Notes: generated by a model not told the origin, from the letters alone. DNA of 27,989 nucleotides from Methanobacteriaceae archaeon (GCA_030693105.1 JAUYBK010000157.1:1-27989); one strand, 5' to 3'. Positions 15,009 through 23,221 are shown, numbered from the stretch's first letter. Numbers and translations: made by a program.

Positions 15009-16568
15009 TCACACTCCCTTTGAATAGTATACTTTTAAATTATCTGTTTGATAATAGTTCATATCTTCAAATCCGGATATATTAGTTAGGGGAGAGTTTC
15101 CCCATATTAGATAATATTTAATATCATTTCTACGTAACTCTTCTCCCAAATCTTTTGATAAAGATGTATTTGTCTGTCCATAATATTTTGTATCTAAATA
15201 ATATGCTAAATATACGGAAGATTCCCAATTATTATTTGAAGCAATATTTCCCTTTACGCCCAATTCTTTAAGATCTTCAGCTACTATCGGAACTTTTGAA
15301 CCAGAATAAGAAGATTGATACAAGCCTATTAAAGGAGAGATAATAAAAGACAAACATAGGATGAGTATTAAAACATTATAAAAGCGTTTGCTAATTGAAA
15401 ACTCTTCAGAAGTAGTTTTAACTACCAAAAACCCTAATAATACCAATAATACATTTACAAACCATAAGTACCTAATCTCGAGAAATATGAGACAATATCC
15501 TCCCGAATAAATTAAGATTGTTAATAACAAAATCCGGAACCTATCCTTTATAGAATTATTACTGGATTTGAAAGCCAAAAAACCCGCCATAAATAGGATT
15601 AACATGGAAAATATTGAAAAAAGTTCAATTATATTTAAGAAGTCAATGAAATTATTCCAAATAATCTTAAGTTGATATAAAAAGTTTTCTTTAGATTCAA
15701 AAGGACTCCAATTTTGAATAGGAAGGTATGAAGGATCCTCCCATACACTATATACACAATCTTCGGGCGGCTTCAATAAACCCGCATAATACATGGGATG
15801 GCCCTTAGAATCCGGGCCCGCAATAGCATAGTTATAATATCCTGCAGTCCCTATAGTAAATTTATCGTACTTATCACTTATTGCACCTATCCAAACTCCG
15901 CTAATAATAAAAAATACCGTTAAACCTAAAATCAAATTTTTAATAATCTTTCTTCGTCGAAGGGGAAATTTAAGACCGTAATATAAATTTGTAAGAATAA
16001 AGTGAACTAAAAAAAAGAAAAACATGTAACTTTTTGATAAAAAAGCCAGTGCACCAGTAAATCCTGTTAAAAAACCCATTGACAAACTATGGGAGTATCT
16101 TCGGTCTAACAAAAAATTAAGATAAAAAATAAGAATACAAACAACCAGTAAATCTGGAGTAATGAAATTAAAAGCGAAATAAAGATTCAGTAGTATTGAA
16201 GTGGCTAAAGTGCCTGCTTTCAGTTTAATGTCAAAATTTAATTTATCAGCAAGAAAGTAAATACCTATGATGTTGAAAAAACCTAAAATCAAAGCTAAAA
16301 CTTTAGTAGAAAACAATAATTGCACTTTATCTGAGGATGACAACAAAAAAGGAATTAATAACCATGAAAAAAGAGGACTCCAATACCCGTTAATAGCATT
16401 CGCAAAATCTCCGTTAAGATAATGCTTGGCAATACTGATGTAAGAAATACCATCGGAGTTTATAATATATTGATAATTATTTATTAAAATAAATCCTATA
16501 ATTAGATAGGCGGCGATGGCTATAATCAAATCAGGATTATTTTTCCAATTATAATATTTAAAATTCAT
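15009..16568 (-). CDS. GT-C-like multi-pass membrane glycosyltransferase
   Basis: A 519-residue integral membrane protein. After one N-terminal helix (about 12-30) comes the loop INSDGISYISIAKHYLNGDF and NGYWSPLFSWLL; the SDG...YWSPL pattern is usual for archaeal GT-C/PMT_2-like proteins and the Asp of SDG is the probable catalytic acid. Another ten or so hydrophobic segments follow, including SKSYMFFFFLVHF at about 180-192, and the C-terminal 80 residues are soluble (KELGVKGNIASNNNWESSVYLAYYL). It probably transfers a sugar from a dolichyl-phosphate donor at the outer face. It begins 8 bases after the stop of the YjjX gene, without a clear ribosome site, so it may be read through from the coaD-yjjX unit or have its own weak promoter (TTTAAATA about 20 bases upstream). 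Family-level call only. Confidence 0.78.
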   Translation of the reverse strand: MNFKYYNWKNNPDLIIAIAAYLIIGFILINNYQYIINSDGISYISIAKHYLNGDFANAINGYWSPLFSWLLIPFLLSSSDKVQLLFSTKVLALILGFFNIIGIYFLADKLNFDIKLKAGTLATSILLNLYFAFNFITPDLLVVCILIFYLNFLLDRRYSHSLSMGFLTGFTGALAFLSKSYMFFFFLVHFILTNLYYGLKFPLRRRKIIKNLILGLTVFFIISGVWIGAISDKYDKFTIGTAGYYNYAIAGPDSKGHPMYYAGLLKPPEDCVYSVWEDPSYLPIQNWSPFESKENFLYQLKIIWNNFIDFLNIIELFSIFSMLILFMAGFLAFKSSNNSIKDRFRILLLTILIYSGGYCLIFLEIRYLWFVNVLLVLLGFLVVKTTSEEFSISKRFYNVLILILCLSFIISPLIGLYQSSYSGSKVPIVAEDLKELGVKGNIASNNNWESSVYLAYYLDTKYYGQTNTSLSKDLGEELRRNDIKYYLIWGNSPLTNISGFEDMNYYQTDNLKVYYSKGV

Positions 16569-16576
16569 AAAATCGT

Positions 16577-17104
16577 TTATTTAAAGTACAAATCTCCATT
16601 CATCCGGGGAATCATAGCCATCAGCACGCACTGTTCTGTATTTTCGGTCCGGTCTAACATTCCTTGAGATAAATAACTCACCGCTCCTGTCTTCTGGCCC
16701 AGTTTATCCACCCCAGTAACTTGGTCCATCACGTGACCAACCTCTTTCCCCTTTAAAACTTCTTCAACTACGGCGGGAGGATATTCAAAGCCGGCACTTA
16801 CCCCTAATGTCTTTTTTTCACCATCATAGATGCAGCACCATTGTAAGTCCAGGTATCCGGTGATACTGTTGGGAGTTTTAAGTAATCCAGACTCTATCCC
16901 TACCGATAAATCAACTTCAGAATTATATGCATTTTTAGCACGGTTTACAGCCCCTTTTACTGTTTCATTCAATCCAATGGGCTGATCCCGAACCCCGGAG
17001 TCCACATCCACGCCGGTGACTTCTACCGAAGGATAGATCTTAAGAAGTACATTCCGGGTGGCTTTTACCTTAACCGGATTTTTAGTTCCAACTGTAACTT
17101 TCAT
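16577..17104 (-). CDS. yjjX: Inosine/xanthosine triphosphatase, YjjX/DUF84 family
   Basis: A 175-residue protein of normal family length. It starts MKVTVGTKNPVKVKATRNVL, the signature of the YjjX NTPase family, followed by SGVRDQPIGLNETVKGAVNRA and VGIESGL (acidic metal site) near residues 68-74, then GHVMDQVTGVDKLGQKTGAVSYL. Family members hydrolyse non-canonical ITP/XTP to monophosphates and so keep deaminated purines out of nucleic acids; cytosolic. Its ATG overlaps the stop of the upstream coaD by 4 bases (ATGA type), which means translational coupling. The family is recognisable; the exact substrate here is by homology. Confidence 0.88.
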   Translation of the reverse strand: MKVTVGTKNPVKVKATRNVLLKIYPSVEVTGVDVDSGVRDQPIGLNETVKGAVNRAKNAYNSEVDLSVGIESGLLKTPNSITGYLDLQWCCIYDGEKKTLGVSAGFEYPPAVVEEVLKGKEVGHVMDQVTGVDKLGQKTGAVSYLSQGMLDRTENTEQCVLMAMIPRMNGDLYFK

Positions 17105-17562
17105 TTATGAACCACCGTACCATCCGGTTCAATCTCCCCTTTGCGTATCCTGGTAGAAGAAATAGGCCGACCATCCTCCGCTAAAACCATGCCAATTATA
17201 ACAACATTCAGTGGTTTCATCCCCTTTTCTTGACGTATCTTATTGATCTCCCGGGCAGTAGCCTCTGTTTCAGGACTGACTACAATGGCATCCATGGTCT
17301 CATCATCCACGGTGGGGCCGTAGGGTTCCTCCAGACGGGCTATAAGGTATCCGGATTTATCACTTAAAAGGGCATTTAAATTGGACATTCGTACGTTGCA
17401 GGGCTCAATTTCACCCTTCTGACCCCCGAATTCATCGGAGGTAACACCAACCAGCACCTCCTCCCCCATTTGGAAGGCTTTCTCCAGGAGTATGCGGTGT
17501 CCCTGGTGGAACTTGTCGAAGGTCCCGCCCACGGCCACTTTCTGGTATTTCTTACCCGACAT
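17101..17562 (-). CDS. coaD: Phosphopantetheine adenylyltransferase, archaeal type
   Basis: A 153-residue nucleotidyltransferase. The motif VGGTFDKFHQGH at residues 11-22 is the T/HxGH site that binds the ATP phosphates, and ISSTRIRKGEI near 135-145 is the second conserved ISSTxIR motif. This is the archaeal CoaD/PPAT, which joins ATP and 4'-phosphopantetheine to make dephospho-CoA, the next-to-last step of CoA synthesis. Start ATG 17562 (MSGKKYQKV) has GAGGT 8 bases ahead; a longer in-frame start at 17625 would overlap the divergent radical SAM gene and adds 21 residues with no family counterpart. It is the first gene of the minus-strand coaD-yjjX pair, with a 48-base divergent promoter region on its other side. 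Confidence 0.92.
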   Translation of the reverse strand: MSGKKYQKVAVGGTFDKFHQGHRILLEKAFQMGEEVLVGVTSDEFGGQKGEIEPCNVRMSNLNALLSDKSGYLIARLEEPYGPTVDDETMDAIVVSPETEATAREINKIRQEKGMKPLNVVIIGMVLAEDGRPISSTRIRKGEIEPDGTVVHK

Positions 17563-17610
17563 TTGTTTACCTCGGTTAAGTTGATTATGTGCTAGGTCAG
17601 ATAATAAACT

Positions 17611-19164
17611 ATGCTCCAGGAACATAACGTGGTGGTTAAGGACCCCCGTCGGGTGGAGGTGCGCTTTGCATCGTGTTATCCTAACTTGTACCGCAGTGCC
17701 ATGTCTTCACTGGGATTTCACATTGTCTACGACATGTTGAACTACCGGGAGGATGTTTACTGTGAACGGGTGGTCTATCCTTACGATAGAAGCCTGGAGA
17801 CTGGTACTATTTTAAAAGATTTTGATATAGTGGGTTTTTCCCTCCAGTATGAGGAAGATTACGTCCATGTGCTGGAGATGCTCCAAAAAGGCGGATTAAA
17901 CCTCAGAAAGGATGATAGAAAATCTGATGATCCGCTGGTAATCGCCGGCGGCCCCTGTGCCACCTCCAATCCGCTGCCCATGACCCCCTTCGTGGACCTT
18001 TTCCTGGTGGGCGATGGTGAAGCCATTCTCCCCGATTTTATAGATACCTTTAAAGAACTAAGATACCCCCGATGGGAGCTGGAAGCATTTCAGGATATTA
18101 AAGGGGTTTACCTGCCGGACCATCCCGTCCAGATAAATCTCATTAAGGATATGGGGGAGGCCTGGAAGCCTGTCCACCAGGTGATCCCCGAAACCAGTGA
18201 TAAAAATTTCATCCCCGCCTTTGGCCGGTCTTTCCTTTTGGAAGTATCCCGAGGCTGCACTCGTGGTTGTCGTTTCTGCATGGCCGGGTGTCTGTACCGT
18301 CCCCGGAGAGAAGTGCCTTTAGATGAGCTTCTAGAAACCGCCCGAAAGGGAAGAACCACCACTGGCTTGAACAAAATAGCCCTGATTGGAGCCGCAGTTT
18401 CAGATCACTCCCAGATTGAAGATCTGTGTCAGAATCTGGGGGAGATGGACTTCCAGATCACCCTACCCTCGTTACGGGTAGAAGCGGTAAACAACAGTCT
18501 CCTGGAAATACTCCAAAATAGCGGTCTTAAGACCATCACTTTAGCCCCGGAATCCACCTGGAACTTACGGAAGGTGGTTAACAAGTCACTTACTGATGAT
18601 GATATAGTTACAGCTGTTAAGAAAACTTTCCAGCACGGCATGAACGTCAAACTCTACTTCCTGGTGGGCCTGCCCACAGAGACTAAAGAAGACCTTAATG
18701 ATCTATCAAAATTGATAAAAACTTTAAAATCATCGGCCCCTAAAAAAAGTGCCCTTAGAATTAGTGTGAATCCCTTCATACCCAAACCCCACACTCCCTT
18801 CCAGTGGGCCAGTTTCAATTTAAAAGAGGTAAAGCAGAAGATAACTTACCTTAATCATGAGTTTGGTTCCCGCTACTTTAAGGCCGAAAGTCCCCGTACT
18901 TCCCTGATGCAGTACGTTCTTTCGGTAGGAGATGCAAAAATGGGAGATGCACTGGAAAAATCATTAACCCGCAAGTTGTCACTGCCCGAATGGAAAAAAC
19001 TAGCTCCCCAATGGAATTTAGAATCAGAACTCCCCTGGAGAAATATTAAAGTGGGAGTGGACGACGTTTTCCTCCAGGAGGAATATTCAAAAGCTTTAAA
19101 TGGGGAGTTCACCCCCTGGTGTGAGACTTTTGGTTGTTATAAATGTGGGGCCTGCCCGGATTAA
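17611..19164 (+). CDS. B12-binding-type radical SAM protein
   Basis: A 517-residue protein. Residues about 60-150 resemble a cobalamin-binding-type Rossmann domain (FDIVGFSLQYEEDY, IAGGPCATSNPLP, VDLFLVGDGEAILPDF). The radical SAM domain follows, with EVSRGCTRGCRFCMAGCLYRP giving the [4Fe-4S] cysteines C216, C220, C223, then a TIM-barrel pattern through SLRVEAVNN, LAPES and NVKLYFLVGLPTET. The C-terminus ends CETFGCYKCGACPD, four cysteines that could bind another cluster or zinc. Such proteins do radical methylation or methylthiolation; the substrate is not known to me. The DNA is markedly GC-richer than the glycan genes. ATG 17611 is divergent from coaD; no strong ribosome site is seen, so the transcript may be leaderless. 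Confidence 0.85.
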   Translation: MLQEHNVVVKDPRRVEVRFASCYPNLYRSAMSSLGFHIVYDMLNYREDVYCERVVYPYDRSLETGTILKDFDIVGFSLQYEEDYVHVLEMLQKGGLNLRKDDRKSDDPLVIAGGPCATSNPLPMTPFVDLFLVGDGEAILPDFIDTFKELRYPRWELEAFQDIKGVYLPDHPVQINLIKDMGEAWKPVHQVIPETSDKNFIPAFGRSFLLEVSRGCTRGCRFCMAGCLYRPRREVPLDELLETARKGRTTTGLNKIALIGAAVSDHSQIEDLCQNLGEMDFQITLPSLRVEAVNNSLLEILQNSGLKTITLAPESTWNLRKVVNKSLTDDDIVTAVKKTFQHGMNVKLYFLVGLPTETKEDLNDLSKLIKTLKSSAPKKSALRISVNPFIPKPHTPFQWASFNLKEVKQKITYLNHEFGSRYFKAESPRTSLMQYVLSVGDAKMGDALEKSLTRKLSLPEWKKLAPQWNLESELPWRNIKVGVDDVFLQEEYSKALNGEFTPWCETFGCYKCGACPD

Positions 19165-19318
19165 TGAAGAAACTATCCCGAATTGAATGAAGAACCCCAT
19201 AATTATCCCCTTCTACGCCGCCCAGTTCCACCAGGTGTCGGAAGGAGTGTCCTAAAAACTTTTCAGGAACTCGAATCCAACGGGCAAAAAGGCCCAGTTC
19301 TCGCTTCAAAAAGGACAT
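19109..19318 (-). CDS. Possible small hypothetical protein (69 residues)
   Basis: A minus-strand frame beginning ATG 19318 (MSFLKRELGLFARWIRVPEK) lies in the gap between the radical SAM gene and the aminotransferase and overlaps the end of the former by 56 bases. The first 45 residues use plausible codons and the DNA there is clearly GC-richer than true intergenic sequence in this window, whereas the last 25 residues are antisense to the radical SAM gene and may be read in the wrong frame. There is no good ribosome site; the nearby TATA box (19326-19333) fits the plus-strand gene better. I do not recognise the protein. It could be a real small basic protein or a chance frame. Confidence 0.35.
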   Translation of the reverse strand: MSFLKRELGLFARWIRVPEKFLGHSFRHLVELGGVEGDNYGVLHSIRDSFFINPGRPHIYNNQKSHTRG

Positions 19319-19325
19319 AACTTCA

Positions 19326-19333
19326 TTTATATA
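19326..19333 (+). promoter_or_regulatory. TATA box of the aspartate-type aminotransferase gene
   Basis: TTTATATA is centred about 31 nt before ATG 19361, so transcription should begin about five bases ahead of the start codon; no ribosome site is seen, consistent with a very short leader. Confidence 0.55.
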
Positions 19334-19360
19334 ATTTTAAGGTTAATAATAAGTTAGGTA

Positions 19361-20479
19361 ATGACCATGAAACCGTCAAAGCGAGTAGAATCAATTGACC
19401 TGTCGGGAGTCCGGAAAATGTTCGACATGGTGGGGGCAGATTCCATCAACCTGGCCCTGGGCGAACCAGACTTCAACACCCCATCACACATCCGTGAAGC
19501 AGTAAAAAAAGCTTTAGATGAGAATTTCACCCACTACACGGGTAACCAGGGAATCCTGGAACTCCGGGAAGCTATAACCCACAAGTTAAAAAGGGAAAAT
19601 AAAATCAAAACCACTCCCGAATCATTAATAGTCACGGTGGGTGCCAGTGAAGCCCTCTTAATGGCTACCCAGGCCTTAATAGAAAAAAATGATGAAGTTA
19701 TAATTCCTGACCCTGGTTTTGTGTCCTACGATGCCTGTGTAAAACTGGCTGGTGGTATCACCACCCCGGTACCGGTTAAAAACGAGGATGACTTCCGGAT
19801 GACGGTAGAAAACGTCCAAGAAAAGGTTAACAAAAATACCAAGGCCATTATCATGAATTCTCCAGCCAACCCCACTGGCGGAGTCCTGGAAAAGGACGAT
19901 GTAAAGGGTTTGGCAGATATCGCCGAGGACCACGACTTGGTGATCATATCCGACGAGATCTACGAGAAGATCATCTACGACCGGAAACATTACAGTCCCG
20001 GGCGCTACACCGAAAACACCATCACCATTAACGGCTTCTCCAAGGCCTACGCCATGACCGGCTTCCGGATTGGATACGTTTGTGCAACCCCTGAAATTAA
20101 AGAGGCTATGTTAAAAGTACACCAGTACAGTACCGCCTGCGCCAGCTCCCTATCCCAGGCCGCAGCTTTAGAAGCACTGACTGGACCACAGGATAGCGTA
20201 GGAGAAATGGTAAGCGAGTTTAGAAAAAGAAGGGACCTGGTGGTGGATCGGCTTAATGAAATGGGAATAAGCGTTAAAACCCCCCACGGTGCTTTTTACG
20301 TCTTTCCAAAAGTAGATGACCCACAACTCTTTGTGGAAAAGGCCATAAAAAAAGGAGTGGTGCTGGTCCCTGGAATTTCATTCGGAGAACATGGTACTGG
20401 TCACTTCCGCTTATCCTACGCTGCCTCCTACCCCGACCTGGTGGAGTGCCTGGATCGCCTGGAATCAGTTGACATTTAA
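19361..20479 (+). CDS. Class I/II PLP aminotransferase, aspartate-type
   Basis: A 372-residue fold-type I aminotransferase of usual length. Visible: LALGEPDFNTPSHIREAV (N-terminal substrate arm), HYTGNQGILELREA, the PLP-phosphate area VTVGASEALL, NSPANPTGGVL with the conserved Asn-Pro-Thr-Gly, SDEIYEKIIYD (Asp and Tyr that hold PLP), and INGFSKAYAMTGFRIGY with the Schiff-base lysine in SKxxAMTG; the C-terminal substrate arginine is probably in HFRLSYA. This subgroup I-gamma covers aspartate and aromatic aminotransferases in methanogens; which amino acid is preferred cannot be told from sequence. Cytosolic. ATG 19361 fits the TATA box; a second ATG two codons later is an alternative. Probably monocistronic. 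Confidence 0.88.
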   Translation: MTMKPSKRVESIDLSGVRKMFDMVGADSINLALGEPDFNTPSHIREAVKKALDENFTHYTGNQGILELREAITHKLKRENKIKTTPESLIVTVGASEALLMATQALIEKNDEVIIPDPGFVSYDACVKLAGGITTPVPVKNEDDFRMTVENVQEKVNKNTKAIIMNSPANPTGGVLEKDDVKGLADIAEDHDLVIISDEIYEKIIYDRKHYSPGRYTENTITINGFSKAYAMTGFRIGYVCATPEIKEAMLKVHQYSTACASSLSQAAALEALTGPQDSVGEMVSEFRKRRDLVVDRLNEMGISVKTPHGAFYVFPKVDDPQLFVEKAIKKGVVLVPGISFGEHGTGHFRLSYAASYPDLVECLDRLESVDI

Positions 20480-20505
20480 TCTCTTTATTTTTAACAAAAA
20501 TGCCA

Positions 20506-20519
20506 TTAGGTTTGCCTAA
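20506..20519. promoter_or_regulatory. DtxR/IdeR-like operator dyad 1
   Basis: TTAGGTTTGCCTAA, a 5-bp perfect dyad around a 4-base centre (6 bp if the flanking A/T pair is counted), matches 13 of the first 14 bases of the classical DtxR/IdeR consensus TTAGGTTAGCCTAACCTAA. It lies about 40 bases upstream of the TATA-like box of the P-type ATPase gene. Metal-responsive DtxR-family regulators occur in methanogens, so a manganese/iron operator is a fair inference. Confidence 0.55.
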
Positions 20520-20546
20520 TTCCCCATACAACTTTATTATCCACCT

Positions 20547-20554
20547 GATATAAG
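20547..20554 (+). promoter_or_regulatory. TATA box candidate for the P-type ATPase gene
   Basis: GATATAAG directly precedes operator dyad 2. Transcription from it would start near 20577, giving a leader of about 95 nt that contains a C11 tract and the GGGAGG ribosome site. A second TATA-like stretch (TTTATTAAAA, about 20604-20613) would start inside the C tract instead. Confidence 0.45.
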
Positions 20555-20555
20555 G

Positions 20556-20569
20556 TTAGGCCCTCCTAA
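20556..20569. promoter_or_regulatory. DtxR/IdeR-like operator dyad 2
   Basis: TTAGGCCCTCCTAA has the same TTAGG-N4-CCTAA architecture as dyad 1, with centres exactly 50 bp apart. It lies immediately downstream of the TATA box and before the predicted start, where a bound protein would block transcription. Confidence 0.5.
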
Positions 20570-20611
20570 TTCAGGGCAAAAGATAAATACTCCCCCATTA
20601 ATAGTTTATTA

Positions 20612-20644
20612 AAACCGGAGTGCAATCACCCCCCCCCCCGGTTT
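20612..20644 (+). repeat. Inverted repeat enclosing a C11 homopolymer in the ATPase leader
   Basis: AAACCGG (20612-20618) pairs perfectly with CCGGTTT (20638-20644); the loop ends in an uninterrupted C11 run (20629-20639) whose last two bases are part of the stem. GGGAGG at 20656-20661 follows, 10 bases before the TTG start. Pairing of C-tract with the ribosome site would be possible. Tract length could vary between cells or be misread in sequencing. Confidence 0.6.
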
Positions 20645-20671
20645 CATACTTTTAAGGGAGGAACGTGGAAA

Positions 20672-23221
20672 TTGTGGGAAGAAGTGAAACTGGAGGGAAT
20701 GCCCGGACTTTCCCCCGAGGAAGTTGCCCTTAAACAAAAAGAGGAAGGCTACAACGAACTTCCCTCGGCTGATAAGAGGACCTTCCTAACCATTGTAGGG
20801 GAAGTTATTCAAGAACCCATGTTCCTCCTGTTAATTGCCTGTGGTACTATTTATCTATTTCTAGGTAGTCTGGAAGAAGCATTAATGCTGCTGGGCTTTG
20901 TATTTGTTATTATGGGCATCACCTTCTACCAGGAACGCAAAACCGAAAACACCCTGGATGCTCTGCGGGACCTTTCCAGTCCCCGGGCCCTGGTCCTCCG
21001 CGATGGGAAACAGGAAAGGATCGCCGGGCGAGAGGTAGTTACCCAGGACATCATCCTGCTCAAGGAAGGTGACCGGGTCCCCGCCGATGCGGTTATGCTT
21101 TCCTGCAGCAACCTTCTCATCAACGAGTCCCTCTTAACCGGGGAATCGGTAGCAGTGCGGAAAGTACCCTGCCAGGGAGCGAGGAACCTGCACCCTCCGG
21201 GTGGTGACGGGCTCTCCTCGGTTTACTCCGGTACCCTGGTGGTTAAGGGGCAGGGCGTGGCTCAGGTCCAGGCCACCGCCCTTAAAACAGAGATGGGTCG
21301 TATTGGTAAGAGACTGCAGTCCCTAAAAACTGAGGACACCTCCCTCCAGAAGGAGACCCGGATCCTGGTCCGGAACTTCGCCCTGGCCGGGATGGTCTTC
21401 TGCACGGCAGTGGTAGTTATTTACGGTTTAACCCGGCTGAACTGGCTGGAGGGTTTTCTAGCAGGGATCACCCTGGCCATGGCCATCCTCCCCGAGGAGA
21501 TTCCGGTGGTCCTCACCATCTTCCTGGCCCTGGGGGCCTGGCGCATCTCCCAGAAAAACGTTCTCACCAGACGTTCTCAGGCTATACAGGCTCTGGGTTC
21601 AGCTAACACACTATGCACCGACAAGACGGGTACCCTCACCCTCAACCAAATGTCGGTGAGTAAATTAATGGCAGAAGGAGAGTCTCTGGATGTTAATCCT
21701 CATTACCAACAGCTACCCGAGAAATTCCATGCATTGACGGAGTACAGCATCCTGGCCAGCCAGAGGGACCCTTTCGACCCCATGGAGAAGTCCTTAAAAG
21801 AATTCGGAAACCGTGCCCTAAAGGACACCGAACACCTCCACGATGACTGGACCCTGATACAGGAGTACCCCCTCTCAGAGGAGCTCCTGGCCATGTCCCA
21901 TGTGTGGCGCTCGCCTGATGGCCAGAAATACCTTATCGCCGCCAAGGGAGCCCCCGAAGCCGTGGCGGATCTGTGCCATCTGCCCGAGGAAGAGTGGAAC
22001 CAACTAAACCAGGAGATTAGTTCCCTGGCCGAGGAGGGTCTGCGAATTATTGGAGTGGCCCGGGGCTGGTTCACCGAATCCGGTCTGCCCGGCCAGCAGC
22101 ACGACTTCCCCTTCCAGTTTCTGGGTCTGGTGGCTTTTCGCGACCCCCTGCGCCCCCAGGTCCAGGAGGCCATTGCCCAGTGCTACCAGGCCGGCATCCG
22201 GGTGGTGATGATCACCGGAGACTATCCGGGCACCGCCCGAAATATTGGCTCTGAAATAGGACTCCGGGACTGTGACTCGGTCATCACCGGACCGGAACTT
22301 AACCAGATGAATGATGAGCAACTCCAGGAGAGGATCCGGGATGTGAACATCTTTGCCCGGGTGGTCCCGGAGCAAAAACTGCGCCTGGTGGAGGCCCTCC
22401 AGGCCAATGGAGATACCGTGGCCATGACGGGTGATGGGGTTAACGATGCTCCTGCCCTTAAATCCGCCCAGATCGGAATCAGCATGGGCAACCGGGGTAC
22501 GGACGTTGCCCGGGAGGCCTCCGCCCTGGTGCTCCTGGATGATGACTTTTCATCCATTGTCTCCGCGGTGAAAATGGGTCGCCGCATCTTTGACAACCTG
22601 AAGAAAGCCACCGCTTACATCTTCGCAGTTCACGTGCCCATTATAGGGATGTCCCTCCTGCCCGTGGTCTTTGGATGGCCCCTGGTCCTCTTTCCGGTTC
22701 AGATCGTCTTCTTAGAACTCATAATTGACCCGGCCTGTTCCGTGGTCTTTGAGGCGGAACCCGCTGAGAAGGATGTTATGAACCGCCCTCCTCGCAGCAC
22801 TTCCGATCCCCTCTTCGACCGGAAGACCATTGGTATCAGCATCCTACAGGGAATGGTGGTACTCCTCATAGTGCTCTTGGTCTTTGTAGTGGCCTTCTAT
22901 GGCGGTAGGGGGGAGGAGGTCTCCCGGGCTCTCGCCTTCACCACCCTGCTCTTTGCCAACCTGGCCCTAATATTGTCTAACCGCTCCTGGAACATGACCA
23001 TACTCCAGACCCTGCGTTCACCTAACCGGGCCCTGTGGTGGGTTCTAACCGGGGCTGTCATTTTCCTGGGCCTGGTACTGTACCTGCCTCCCCTGCAGAG
23101 ACTCTTCCAGTTTGGTGTGCTCTCTCCCGCCGACCTTCTACTCTGTTTCCTGGCCGGCGGTGTCAGCGTGCTATGGTTCGAGGCCCTGAAGGTGAAAAAG
23201 AAGTACCAGGCCCCCTTCTAG
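20672..23221 (+). CDS. Cation-transporting P-type ATPase (P-II-like)
   Basis: An 849-residue P-type ATPase with complete machinery: cation ATPase N-domain (GLSPEEVALKQKEEGYNELP), LTGES at 155-159 (actuator), CTDKTGTLTLNQ with the phosphorylated Asp at 317, a KGAPE nucleotide-binding motif, and MTGDGVNDAPALKSA at about 585-599. Ten transmembrane segments are expected; TM4 carries PEEIP (274-278) where calcium pumps have PEGLP, and TM6 carries ELIIDPACSVVFEAEP (about 683-698) where SERCA/PMR1-type pumps read NLVTDGLPA. It therefore exports or imports a cation, but calcium, manganese, sodium or another metal cannot be settled. The TTG start is used because GGGAGG at 20656-20661 lies 10 bases ahead and the N-domain begins right after; ATG at codon 10 is an alternative. 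Two DtxR-like dyads upstream suggest metal control. GC-rich. Confidence 0.88.
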   Translation: MWEEVKLEGMPGLSPEEVALKQKEEGYNELPSADKRTFLTIVGEVIQEPMFLLLIACGTIYLFLGSLEEALMLLGFVFVIMGITFYQERKTENTLDALRDLSSPRALVLRDGKQERIAGREVVTQDIILLKEGDRVPADAVMLSCSNLLINESLLTGESVAVRKVPCQGARNLHPPGGDGLSSVYSGTLVVKGQGVAQVQATALKTEMGRIGKRLQSLKTEDTSLQKETRILVRNFALAGMVFCTAVVVIYGLTRLNWLEGFLAGITLAMAILPEEIPVVLTIFLALGAWRISQKNVLTRRSQAIQALGSANTLCTDKTGTLTLNQMSVSKLMAEGESLDVNPHYQQLPEKFHALTEYSILASQRDPFDPMEKSLKEFGNRALKDTEHLHDDWTLIQEYPLSEELLAMSHVWRSPDGQKYLIAAKGAPEAVADLCHLPEEEWNQLNQEISSLAEEGLRIIGVARGWFTESGLPGQQHDFPFQFLGLVAFRDPLRPQVQEAIAQCYQAGIRVVMITGDYPGTARNIGSEIGLRDCDSVITGPELNQMNDEQLQERIRDVNIFARVVPEQKLRLVEALQANGDTVAMTGDGVNDAPALKSAQIGISMGNRGTDVAREASALVLLDDDFSSIVSAVKMGRRIFDNLKKATAYIFAVHVPIIGMSLLPVVFGWPLVLFPVQIVFLELIIDPACSVVFEAEPAEKDVMNRPPRSTSDPLFDRKTIGISILQGMVVLLIVLLVFVVAFYGGRGEEVSRALAFTTLLFANLALILSNRSWNMTILQTLRSPNRALWWVLTGAVIFLGLVLYLPPLQRLFQFGVLSPADLLLCFLAGGVSVLWFEALKVKKKYQAPF

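Noticed and set aside
21703..22611. Long antisense frames inside the P-type ATPase gene
   Set aside because: GC-rich codons leave few stops on the opposite strand; products are Ser/Arg/Trp-rich without recognisable motifs, and the sense frame is an intact ATPase.
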